Assembly: GCA_023251005.1 (NCBI GenBank)
Contig: JAHEZR010000044.1
Span: 1-7,491 of the forward strand
Direction: 5' to 3'
From: Ignavibacteriota bacterium
GTDB taxonomy: Bacteria > Bacteroidota > UBA10030 > JAHEZR01
Length of the DNA: 7,491 nucleotides
Shown here: one piece after another, positions 1-5,721 of the stretch
Position numbering within the stretch: position 1 is the stretch's first letter
Layout: each line of letters starts with the position of its first letter
Program-made: the position numbers and the translations under genes
Notes under the pieces: model-generated
The model's input: the letters and a program-made list of their open reading frames with translations, nothing else
Told to the model about the DNA's origin: nothing
Databases searched by the model: none

Positions 1-54
1 TCCGGAAAGCTGGTTCAGCTTGTCAAGAAAATTCTTCTTTACATCATGCGCCAT
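1..54 (-). CDS. Unrecognised protein, first 18 codons only (runs off the left edge)
   Basis: The minus strand reads ATG at 52-54 and stays open to the window edge, giving MAHDVKKNFLDKLNQLSG. This is a basic, probably helical N-terminus. I do not recognise the family from so few residues. The region before the ATG carries AAAGAG about seven bases upstream, which is at best a weak ribosome binding site. The ATG lies 14 bases downstream of the stop of the DNA methyltransferase stub at 69-224, so it may be the gene that originally followed the methyltransferase. It could also be a chance open frame; 18 codons without a stop is not strong evidence on its own. Confidence 0.4.
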   Translation of the reverse strand, partial: MAHDVKKNFLDKLNQLSG

Positions 55-68
55 TGACTAACTCTTTA

Positions 69-224
69 TCAACCAGGCAATGGAGAGGTAGCAACGAGTT
101 GCATCGATTCGTTTGGAATCTCTCCCAGCAATTCCATGCAATCACCCTGATATATGACTGCGTGTTCCTCAGGAGAGAAGTGCGCGGCGATAGGAAAAGC
201 CTTGAACATGGGTGTGGCCTGCAT
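69..224 (-). pseudogene. DNA methyltransferase remnant (N-terminal stub, up to motif IV)
   Basis: A 51-codon frame starts at ATG 222-224, with GAGG seven bases upstream, and ends at TGA 69-71, followed directly by TAA. Residues 21-48 have the look of the start of beta-class N4-cytosine/N6-adenine DNA methyltransferases: YQGDC at 25-29, then MELLGEIPNES at 30-40, then VATSP at 44-48. In that family this run leads into the catalytic motif IV, TSPPY. Here the sequence turns to LPG and stops right after TSP. The rest of the catalytic motif, the target recognition region and the SAM-binding motif are all absent, so it cannot methylate DNA. No restriction endonuclease gene is visible beside it. In another frame the bases after the break read IAWLIKS and then TAG just before the next ATG, which might be the original C-terminus, but that is speculative. 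The family match is by eye; a short chance resemblance is unlikely but not excluded. Confidence 0.6.
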
Positions 225-288
225 CGGGAGACCTCTTGCCCTTCATCAACCTACTGAGAATTCTCGTCTCATTCAAGCGTGTCACGAG

Positions 289-308
289 TTTTCAAAGTAA
301 TTTGAAAA
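289..308. repeat. Perfect A/T-rich inverted repeat after the adenosine deaminase gene
   Basis: The arms TTTTCAAA (289-296) and TTTGAAAA (301-308) are exact reverse complements with a 4-base loop. The repeat sits 11 bases beyond the stop codon of adenosine deaminase on the minus strand. The stem is A/T-rich and no clean T-run follows, so it is a poor intrinsic terminator. It could be an operator-like palindrome or a weak terminator; its function is unknown. Confidence 0.4.
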
Positions 309-319
309 TGGCGTTCACC

Positions 320-1414
320 TTAAAGGTGAGCCCCACCTTTCCTTTTCTTCGCCTTTGCAAACCCCGGCTTCAGCACGTCATAGATAATTGCAATCCGCTG
401 CTTGTAGGGAATGAAGGCGCTCTTCATGGCGTTTATCGTGAGCTTCTCTAAATCTTCGAGCTTCAGGCCGAACAGCTCAGCGGCAGTCTGGTACTCGTCC
501 GTCAGCGTGAGTCCACTCATCAAGCGACCGTCGGTGTTCAGGGTCAAGCGGAAGCGATAGCGGTAGTAGATGCCGAAGGGATGCTCTTCCACGCTTTTAA
601 CTGCTCCGGTGTGGACATTGCTCGTAAGACAAATCTCCAGAGGAATTCGTTTGTCGAGAACAAATTGCGCAAGCGTCCCCATGCTCAAGACCTCTCCGTC
701 CTTCACTTTCATGTCCTCGATCAACCTTGTCGCGTGTCCAATCCGGTGTGCGCCGCACCACTGGATCGCCTGCCAGATCGATTCCTTCCCGAAAGCCTCT
801 CCCGCATGAATCGTGATATTGAAGTTTTCGCGCTGAATGTAATGAAACGCGTCAACGTGTTTCTTCGGAGGATATCCACCCTCTTCACCTGCAAGGTCAA
901 GTCCAACGACGCCCTGATTGCGGAAGTCCACTGCCAATTCTGCAATCTCCTGGGAAATCTTCGGCTCCATATTCCGCATCGCACAAAGAATCAACCCATA
1001 ATGCACGCCGAAATCCTTCTTGCCACGCTCTAATCCGCGAAGCACGGATTTCACCACCGTCTCCAGATGCAAACCTTTCTCGGCATGGAAGATGGGAGCG
1101 AAGCGGCTTTCGACATAGACGACGCCGTCCTTTTTCATATCCTCCATCATCTCGTAGGACACGCGCTCGAGTGCTTCTTCCGTCTGCATCACAGCAATCG
1201 TGTGGTCGTAGCCCTCAAGATAGAGCGATAGGTTTCCCCGGTTTGCACCGCGTTGGAACCACTCCGCCAGTTCGGGTGGATCCGTCGTCGGGAGCTTCTT
1301 ATAACGAACGTCCTTCGCAAGCTCAATTACCGTCTGAGGGCGCAAGCCGCCGTCGAGATGATCATGGAGGAGAACTTTTGGAAGTGCGCGGAGAAAATCT
1401 TCTGTGAATCTCAT
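320..1414 (-). CDS. add: Adenosine deaminase (Streptomyces-type)
   Basis: Predicted cytosolic zinc enzyme that hydrolyses adenosine or deoxyadenosine to inosine or deoxyinosine plus ammonia in purine salvage. The ATG at 1412-1414 gives 364 residues, starting MRFTEDFLRALPKVLLHDHLDGG-like just before the first conserved motif. In this numbering the HDH zinc motif is at 17-19, GLDLAGEE at 171-178, IHAGE (zinc His and catalytic Glu) at 202-206, RIGHATRL with the catalytic His at 224-231, and LNTD with the zinc Asp at 292-295. Motifs such as KVLLHDHLDGGLRP, SIWQAIQWCGA, NAMKSAFIP and RLMSG are those I associate with actinobacterial adenosine deaminases. The residue after the zinc Asp is Gly instead of the usual Asp or Asn. 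The same frame extends upstream to a TTG at 1478-1480, three bases after the dipeptidase stop (386 residues). I prefer the ATG because the extra 22 residues are basic and outside the domain. Neither start has a good ribosome binding site. The gene ends in TAA and is probably co-transcribed with the dipeptidase gene. Confidence 0.93.
   Translation of the reverse strand: MRFTEDFLRALPKVLLHDHLDGGLRPQTVIELAKDVRYKKLPTTDPPELAEWFQRGANRGNLSLYLEGYDHTIAVMQTEEALERVSYEMMEDMKKDGVVYVESRFAPIFHAEKGLHLETVVKSVLRGLERGKKDFGVHYGLILCAMRNMEPKISQEIAELAVDFRNQGVVGLDLAGEEGGYPPKKHVDAFHYIQRENFNITIHAGEAFGKESIWQAIQWCGAHRIGHATRLIEDMKVKDGEVLSMGTLAQFVLDKRIPLEICLTSNVHTGAVKSVEEHPFGIYYRYRFRLTLNTDGRLMSGLTLTDEYQTAAELFGLKLEDLEKLTINAMKSAFIPYKQRIAIIYDVLKPGFAKAKKRKGGAHL
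323..341. repeat. Inverted repeat overlapping the end of adenosine deaminase
   Basis: AAAGGTG (323-329) and CACCTTT (335-341) are perfect 7-base arms around a 5-base loop. A third AAGGTG-type arm (CACCTT at 316-321) can pair with one of them in an alternative fold. The repeat lies in the last codons of the gene. No U-tract follows on the minus strand, so terminator function is doubtful. Confidence 0.3.
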
Positions 1415-1483
1415 GTTAGGAGCTCTGGCCGATTTCGGTTTGTCAACACTCAAAGAGTGCTTACTCTTCGCACGTAACAACCC

Positions 1484-2230
1484 CTATAAACTCAACTCCA
1501 TTCCAAGCTGGCATTCGACGGGATCGACACCTCTGCGGAAGAGTCGGGCAGAAGCGTATCCCTTCAGGAGGATGGCGCCTCCTTCGACACGCAGCATCCC
1601 GCCTTCACGCAATCCCACAACCGGTGCCTGATTCTCCTCGTGGAATTGACAAATTCTCTCCCCTCGAGTTTCGCCCATGTGTCTTGAAGAGAGATCCGGA
1701 TCAAGATAATGAGGATTGATCTGGAAAGAAACGAGCCCGAGTGCGTTGAGAGATGGCGGCATCACGATCGGCATGTCATTCGTCGTCTGGATCGTCGGAC
1801 AAGCGACAACCGAGCCGGCACTTGAGCCAATGTAAGGCACTCCTTCTTCTACTCTCTGCCGAATGGGCCGCAGAAGATCGTAGTCATAGAGTACCTTCAG
1901 CAGCCGGAACGTGTTTCCCCCGCCGATGAGAATGGCTTCCGCGTACGTAACGGCTTTTTTTGGATTCGGGGATACGTGGGTCGAATCAAGGTCGTACCCC
2001 ATCGCCTCGAAACGCTTCCGCGCCGTTGCAGCATACCCGTCGAGATTGTAGAGGGCGTAAGGAACGAAGAGAACGCGCTTGACGGCTCCCAAGAAATCCC
2101 GGATTTCACTCTCGGCGTAGTCGAGGTAGGCACTGCCGTACACTGCCGAACTGCTGATCAAGAGAAGTCGCTTAGCGTGACTTTCCGCTTTCGGCAAATT
2201 TCTGCTCTCTCGCCGTCTGTTGCTCCTCAT
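1484..2230 (-). CDS. pepE: Dipeptidase E (alpha-aspartyl dipeptidase, peptidase family S51)
   Basis: Predicted cytosolic serine peptidase that hydrolyses dipeptides with N-terminal aspartate. The 248-residue product matches the PepE fold along its length: GGGNTFRLL at 103-111, the nucleophile elbow YIGSSAGS at 133-140, ACPTIQTTNDMPIV at 143-156, QINPHY at 170-175 and GLREG at 206-210. The implied triad is Ser137, His174 and Glu209. Its spacing (37 and 35 residues) is the same as Ser120, His157 and Glu192 of the Salmonella enzyme. The ATG at 2228-2230 adds a basic N-terminus of about 19 residues (MRSNRRRES) not present in the enteric protein, so a shorter start is possible, but the only in-frame candidate is a TTG at codon 12. 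The ribosome binding site is weak. The stop is TAG (1484-1486), and the frame beyond it stays open into adenosine deaminase. The length and C-terminus agree with the family, so this stop looks genuine. Confidence 0.93.
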   Translation of the reverse strand: MRSNRRRESRNLPKAESHAKRLLLISSSAVYGSAYLDYAESEIRDFLGAVKRVLFVPYALYNLDGYAATARKRFEAMGYDLDSTHVSPNPKKAVTYAEAILIGGGNTFRLLKVLYDYDLLRPIRQRVEEGVPYIGSSAGSVVACPTIQTTNDMPIVMPPSLNALGLVSFQINPHYLDPDLSSRHMGETRGERICQFHEENQAPVVGLREGGMLRVEGGAILLKGYASARLFRRGVDPVECQLGMELSL

Positions 2231-2354
2231 AATAACAACCTGAATTGGTTTTAACTACAAAAAATTCGATTGAAAAGCAATTAAGAGACCTCCGCCTGGG
2301 GCTGGGATCTTTCGCTGCGGGAAGGTTATGTGCTCAGAAAGGGATAGCTCAGGA
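2231..2354. other. Intergenic gap before the dipeptidase gene, no clear signal
   Basis: This is the second longest gap between complete genes in the window, between the pirin stop and the dipeptidase start. Its right part is G/C-rich and its left part, next to the dipeptidase start, is A/T-rich (2235-2280), which would suit a promoter. I see no convincing paired -35/-10 or TTTG/TAnnTTTG boxes, no terminator hairpin with a T-run, and no coding remnant. Confidence 0.4.
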
Positions 2355-3062
2355 TCAACTTCCTAGCGGTACATCGAAGAGAACAATTTCCGACTCTTCT
2401 GCTGCTCGTATGGTGAGGCTCTGCTCCTTATAAACTTTCGCCGCATCGCCTTTTGAGAGAGCAACGTTGTTGGCATCGGCTTTTCCATCGGCAAGATAAA
2501 GGTACACGCCGCGACCGTCTTGCAGTTGGTAAGACAGCTCGTGGGCAACCTCGAGATTGGAGACATACATCGTAACATCCTGGTGAAGATAGACACCGCC
2601 CAGCTCCTTGCGTTCTGAAGCAGCGGGGAGGAGTAAATTCTTTCTCTGATTCTTTGTGAAGTTCTTCTGCTCGTAGGAGGGCGTCAAACCTCTCTCATTA
2701 GGAAAAAACCAGATCTGCAATAAGTGCACTCGCTCTTTATCCGATGCATTGTACTCCGAGTGAACGATACCGGTTCCAGCACTCATGCGCTGCACCTCGC
2801 CGGCCTTGATGATCCCACGGGTTCCGATGCTGTCCTGATGTTCGAGTGTTCCTTCGAGAACGTAAGTTACGATCTCCATGTTGTCGTGGGAATGCGCTCC
2901 GAATCCTGTCCCCGGCATGATGATATCGTCGTTGAGCACACGAACGGGACCAAAACGAACGTGAGTCGGATCATAATAATGATTGAATGAGAAACTGTGA
3001 TAACTCGTTAACCAGTCAAGTTTTGTTTTCCCCCGATCTTCACTTTTTCGAATTTCTATCAA
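2355..3062 (-). CDS. Pirin family protein (YhhW-type bicupin)
   Basis: Predicted cytosolic metal-binding bicupin. E. coli YhhW of this family has quercetin 2,3-dioxygenase activity in vitro, but the natural substrate is unknown, so the role here should be read as a pirin-like oxygenase or redox sensor. With a TTG start at 3060-3062 the product has 235 residues. The metal ligands are then His57, His59, His101 and Glu103, in GAHSHDNMEIVTYV and SAGTGIVHSEYN, the same numbers as in YhhW. Other family landmarks are LEGTLEHQDS at 70-79 and LQIWFFPNERGLTPSYEQ at 115-132. The TTG is preceded by an excellent site, GGAGG at 3068-3072, five bases away, and gives an N-terminus matching YhhW. The frame is open to another TTG at 3075-3077, which would place the ribosome binding site inside the gene. 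It ends in TGA. Confidence 0.92.
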   Translation of the reverse strand: MIEIRKSEDRGKTKLDWLTSYHSFSFNHYYDPTHVRFGPVRVLNDDIIMPGTGFGAHSHDNMEIVTYVLEGTLEHQDSIGTRGIIKAGEVQRMSAGTGIVHSEYNASDKERVHLLQIWFFPNERGLTPSYEQKNFTKNQRKNLLLPAASERKELGGVYLHQDVTMYVSNLEVAHELSYQLQDGRGVYLYLADGKADANNVALSKGDAAKVYKEQSLTIRAAEESEIVLFDVPLGS

Positions 3063-3072
3063 GAGTTCCTCC
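3060..3072 (-). promoter_or_regulatory. Strong ribosome binding site for the TTG-started pirin gene
   Basis: On the minus strand GGAGGAACTC is followed by TTG. The GGAGG core (3068-3072) with a 5-base spacer is the best Shine-Dalgarno match next to a start codon in the window, and it decides the start against the TTG five codons upstream. The TTG plus strong site may hold translation at a set level. Confidence 0.75.
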
Positions 3073-3145
3073 GTCAAGAAAAAATTCCTCTAAGGCTGAA
3101 AACTGGCTAGCCCGGGTTGGCCTGCTTAAAAGCGGTGTGTCCCTC

Positions 3146-4105
3146 TTAGTGTATTCCCCCGACATACATCTTCTCGCCGGCTTCAACACGAAAAGGGAGG
3201 CGATTCTGAGGTGGGGGAATAGGACACGTTGCGTATTCTGTGAACACGCACGGCCAGTTGTAGGCTTTGTTGAAGTCCAAGATGACTTTATTATTGGCAT
3301 CTGGCATGGCACTGTAGAGCTGCCGACCTAAATGGTATGTTTCCTCCCCGCTGGTCTCGTCGCTGAACATAATGAAGAGTTCATTCTCCGTCCCTTCCTC
3401 AATGACAGCGTCCAGCCGGTAGGTTTTTCCGCCAACCTCGAACGCAAGCGCACCGGGACATGAATCGTACTCCACCGTATTAATAATCGTCGGGATGGGG
3501 ATGATCTTCGGAGGCGTGTAGGGTTCGAACCTCGCCTCGATGCGCCATTTTAGATCGACGGGGAAATATTCTAGTCCTTTAAAATCCAGCCGCGCAGGAT
3601 TCTCCTTGTCCTTCACTCGCACGCCGAGTTGATCTGCCCGTTTTATCAGATAGAAGCTCAGTGTACCCAGGTTCAGAACCGTGGCCCCGCCCAAGCCCTC
3701 TTCGTCGGATTGAAGTACCCGCGAAGTGACGAGAGAATCTTTGTACCTGACTCCAGAGTTCCGGCGCGCCTCAAGCCGCACGGTTCCGGTCTCAAGCCAG
3801 AGTGAGCCCGCGAACTTTGGTGCTTTTCCTGGTGGGAAGACGATCGCGTTCAAGGAATCGCTTCCCAATTTGTTCTCGCCTTCCTTCAGCCAAAAAAGTC
3901 CGCAGAGCGTAAGCCAACCGTTGTCACTTGTTAGTCCTGCGAGGCGCCTTTCTTTCCATTTTTTGATTTCTTCTTTATAGGCGGCTTCGTCAATGGTGCT
4001 TGTGGCTTTCGCGCAGGCCTCGATTATCACTAATGGAACTAAGAAGAGCAGCGTCCGGCCTAACATGCTGTGGCGAATTTTTCCCCTCCCTCCTTGTATT
4101 AGCAT
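3146..4105 (-). CDS. DUF1684 family protein, putative lipoprotein
   Basis: The biochemical function of the family is unknown. The 319-residue product shows the DUF1684 signatures: YKEEIKKWKERR at 43-54, LTSDNGWLTLCGLFWLKEGEN near 58-78, PPGKAP at 91-96, and the C-terminal block YNWPCVFTEYATCPIPPPQ (282-300) followed by NRLP and VEAGEK. The N-terminus has a hydrophobic run (LLFLVPLVII, 19-28) ending at EAC with Cys31. This is compatible with a lipoprotein signal, though Glu at -2 is unusual for a lipobox. The ATG at 4103-4105 has GGAG ten bases upstream. An internal ATG at 4064-4066 would give a more usual 17-residue leader before the Cys but has poorer spacing to its G-rich upstream tract. 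The protein is therefore probably exported and anchored in a membrane. The stop is TAA. Confidence 0.85.
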   Translation of the reverse strand: MLIQGGRGKIRHSMLGRTLLFLVPLVIIEACAKATSTIDEAAYKEEIKKWKERRLAGLTSDNGWLTLCGLFWLKEGENKLGSDSLNAIVFPPGKAPKFAGSLWLETGTVRLEARRNSGVRYKDSLVTSRVLQSDEEGLGGATVLNLGTLSFYLIKRADQLGVRVKDKENPARLDFKGLEYFPVDLKWRIEARFEPYTPPKIIPIPTIINTVEYDSCPGALAFEVGGKTYRLDAVIEEGTENELFIMFSDETSGEETYHLGRQLYSAMPDANNKVILDFNKAYNWPCVFTEYATCPIPPPQNRLPFRVEAGEKMYVGGIH

Positions 4106-4119
4106 CGCTGTACTACTCC

Positions 4120-4125
4120 ATTATA
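4120..4125 (-). promoter_or_regulatory. Possible -10 box upstream of the DUF1684 gene
   Basis: The minus strand carries TATAAT 14 bases before the ATG at 4105, in an A/T-rich stretch (4110-4145). No good -35 is found at the usual spacing. If it is used, transcription would begin within a few bases of the first ATG, which would favour the internal ATG at 4066 as the translated start. This is a single-motif guess. Confidence 0.25.
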
Positions 4126-4191
4126 ATTAATCCTACAACAAATTTCCATTACTGCGCTTTTCCTGTACTTGAGCGGCTTAAAAACCCTCGT

Positions 4192-4522
4192 TTACAGATT
4201 GCTTCGCTCGAACGACTTTCGTTCGTTGAAAGTTAAACTTACCCACTCCCCACTCGGCGAAAACTCGTACCGCATAACGAAGGGAATCCGTCTCTCTGCG
4301 AGACCAATGGACTTAAGCAAAGATTCATCGATGATACTTGATGGAAAAAATCGGATCAATGAGAAGGGTCAGCGGTACGTCAATGTCCGGAAGATTAACG
4401 GAAAGCACAAGGAGCCAGAAGAGGACCCGTTCCTGACCTTTCTGATCTTTTGCAGGAAATCTTCCGCCCTCGATGAGTTTTGCTGCGAGCGCACCCGTAA
4501 GACTGTGCGTAATGTTGTCCAC
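4192..4522 (-). pseudogene. YdjM-like membrane metal-dependent hydrolase, broken by an internal deletion
   Basis: A GTG at 4520-4522 opens a frame starting MDNITHSLTGALAAK, with NLPDID at residues 43-48 and KYHR at 62-65. These match the N-terminus of the YdjM/DUF457 family (inner-membrane proteins with conserved His and Asp residues; DNITH and PDID carry likely metal ligands). In the family KYHR is followed by G-[IFL]-THS and a much longer multi-helix protein, but here a TGA follows at once (4325-4327). In the next frame the sequence stays open to TAA at 4192-4194 and reads LAERRIPFVMRYEFSPSGEW. This resembles the usual end of these proteins, an R-x-PF-x-V-x-Y-x-F-type strand. The likely history is loss of the central part with a frame change. 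The N-terminal match is good and the C-terminal match is weaker. It lies between the yceI gene and the DUF1684 gene in the same orientation. Confidence 0.65.
4209..4225. repeat. Short hairpin inside the pseudogene end
   Basis: CGAACGA (4209-4215) and TCGTTCG (4219-4225) are perfect 7-base arms around a 3-base loop. It falls near the end of the YdjM-like remnant and no T-run follows on either strand, so terminator function is not supported. It may simply reflect the codons for Glu, Arg, Lys and Ser. Confidence 0.3.
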
Positions 4523-4591
4523 ATTCTTGCCACGATCAGGAATTTAACTTTACATCGATGGGTTTCTTCAAACGGGCTAACCGGTTCCTGG

Positions 4592-5173
4592 TTACTTCAG
4601 GAGTTCAAAGTTGAGAATAATATTTACGGTGTCCCCGGCAATGAGACCGCCCGTCTCGATTGTCCGATTCCACTTCAGGCCATAGTCGAACCGGTTAACT
4701 GATAGCATTGCCTTCCAACCGGCACGTGTGCCCTGGGCTGTGGAGATCGTTCCATTGTGAACGGCACCAAGTGTCACTTTCTTCGTTGTGTCTCGTATCG
4801 TGAGGTCGCCGTGAATTTTGTACACGTTCTTGCCAAGCTCCTCGACGGAGTGGCTCTTGAACTTGATCTCTGGAAATTTCTCCGCATTGAAGAAATCATC
4901 GGACCTTAAGTGATTGTCCCGCCGATCGTTGTCAGTGGTGATGCTGGCAACTTTAATCGTTGCCTCCACGACGGCATCGGTAAAGTCGTCCTTCGATGAG
5001 GTCACGGAAATATCAAAATCTCTGAATTTGCCCGTCACCTCCGATATAACCATATGTTTCACTGTGAATGTTACACTGGAGTGGGCTTTGTCGAGTCTCC
5101 AGGCCGCGGGTTGAGCGTGCACCGTTGTAAGGGCTGTGCTCAAGAGCAAAACCAGGAGTTTTATTCTTCGCAT
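4592..5173 (-). CDS. YceI family secreted lipid-binding-type protein
   Basis: YceI-family proteins are lipocalin-like beta-barrels that bind isoprenoid or other hydrophobic ligands in the periplasm; the ligand here is unknown. The ATG at 5171-5173 gives 193 residues with a clear Sec signal: basic MRRIK, hydrophobic LLVLLLSTALTT, and a cleavage site after VHA at residue 20. The mature part follows the family pattern: WRLDKAHSSVTFTVKHMV (25-42), GKFRDFD (48-54), RRDNHLRSDDFFNAEKFPEI starting near residue 84, then GDLTIRDTTKKVTL, then FDYGLKWNR and GDTVNI at the end. An ATG ten codons upstream (5201-5203) is in frame but would put a polar stretch ahead of the signal and has no ribosome binding site, so I reject it. 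The stop is TAA. The next element downstream is the broken YdjM-like gene. Confidence 0.92.
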   Translation of the reverse strand: MRRIKLLVLLLSTALTTVHAQPAAWRLDKAHSSVTFTVKHMVISEVTGKFRDFDISVTSSKDDFTDAVVEATIKVASITTDNDRRDNHLRSDDFFNAEKFPEIKFKSHSVEELGKNVYKIHGDLTIRDTTKKVTLGAVHNGTISTAQGTRAGWKAMLSVNRFDYGLKWNRTIETGGLIAGDTVNIILNFELLK

Positions 5174-5220
5174 AGTGTTTCCATTTGTGGTTAACCTTCT
5201 CATTAGTTTTTACTAACAGG

Positions 5221-5253
5221 CAATAACTATTAAAGTCGTAATTAGTCCTCAAA
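5221..5253 (-). promoter_or_regulatory. Candidate Bacteroidota-type promoter before the yceI gene
   Basis: On the minus strand TTTG (5250-5253) is followed, 20 bases on, by TAGTTATTG (5221-5229). This is near the Bacteroidota pattern of TTTG, about 19-21 bases, then TAnnTTTG, with one extra base in the second box. The 118-base gap between the ACT gene and the yceI gene is large enough for a promoter and leaves a leader of roughly 40 bases. Motif quality is modest and the host phylum is itself inferred. Confidence 0.3.
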
Positions 5254-5291
5254 GTTCCCCTCGCTATCATTGCTGATGTATCGTGCCCATG

Positions 5292-5687
5292 TCACAATTG
5301 CTCCTCAATTTCAAAATCCTTTTCCGCCAAAACCCTCATTGTCAGTTTCAGGTCCCCTTCCTTCACCATCAGATAATCCGTACTAAAAGTTGAAACTACC
5401 AGTATGCTGATTCCCGCCTTGGCCAATGGGGCAACCATGGACGCAATGATGCCGCTCGCAGAAAAATCAAATGGCCCGCTGGATTTCAAGCATCGCCATC
5501 CTGCCTCTCGTTTCGTTGCTTCTGGAATCAAGGATTCTGAACAGAGGATAGAAAGCTCTTCACCTGTCCGCGTAATCGAGAAGAAATCTCCAGCAATCGC
5601 CCAGCTGGGAATCTCTTCGTCTTTGTCGAGCGGACAAACTGCAAATGTCTCTTGCAAGAGGGTAAGAGATGGTCTTTTGGCTGGCAT
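5292..5687 (-). CDS. ACT-domain protein (ACT_7-like)
   Basis: Small predicted cytosolic protein of 131 residues, probably a ligand-sensing or amino-acid-binding unit; no partner enzyme or exact role is known. The arrangement is that of stand-alone tandem ACT proteins: an N-terminal half with LQETFAVCPLDKDEEIPSWA at 11-30, FFSITRTGEELSILC at 35-49 and GWRCLKSSGPFDFSASG at 63-79, then a C-terminal ACT half with IASMVAPLAKAGISILVVST (81-100), where the ligand loop between strand and helix is typical, and FSTDYLMV (101-108). The ATG at 5685-5687 has AAGGA close upstream and starts right before the family's first strand. The open frame reaches a TTG at 5733-5735, but that would overlap the end of the VWA frame. 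It follows the VWA gene by 34 bases (measured from the TAA at 5722), so it is probably co-transcribed. The stop is TGA. Confidence 0.85.
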   Translation of the reverse strand: MPAKRPSLTLLQETFAVCPLDKDEEIPSWAIAGDFFSITRTGEELSILCSESLIPEATKREAGWRCLKSSGPFDFSASGIIASMVAPLAKAGISILVVSTFSTDYLMVKEGDLKLTMRVLAEKDFEIEEQL

Positions 5688-5721
5688 CCGTTCCTTCGAA
5701 TGTGGTGGAAGGTGGGCAGCT

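Noticed and set aside
54..451. Plus-strand open frames over the left end of the window
   Set aside because: They lie opposite the methyltransferase stub and the end of adenosine deaminase, have no recognisable motifs, and show no supporting start signals.
3090..3125. G/C-rich palindromes (CCCGGG, GGCTAGCC) before the pirin gene as a terminator for the DUF1684 gene
   Set aside because: They overlap each other without room for a loop and no T-run follows on the minus strand.
4577..4697. Repeated palindrome AACCGGTT at 4577-4584 and 4690-4697
   Set aside because: Only two copies exist, and one lies within the Asn-Arg-Phe codons of the yceI gene, so it is probably chance.
5013..5270. Minus-strand 85-codon frame overlapping the start of the yceI gene
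   Set aside because: It is out of frame with the clear YceI signal peptide and mature domain and has no family features.
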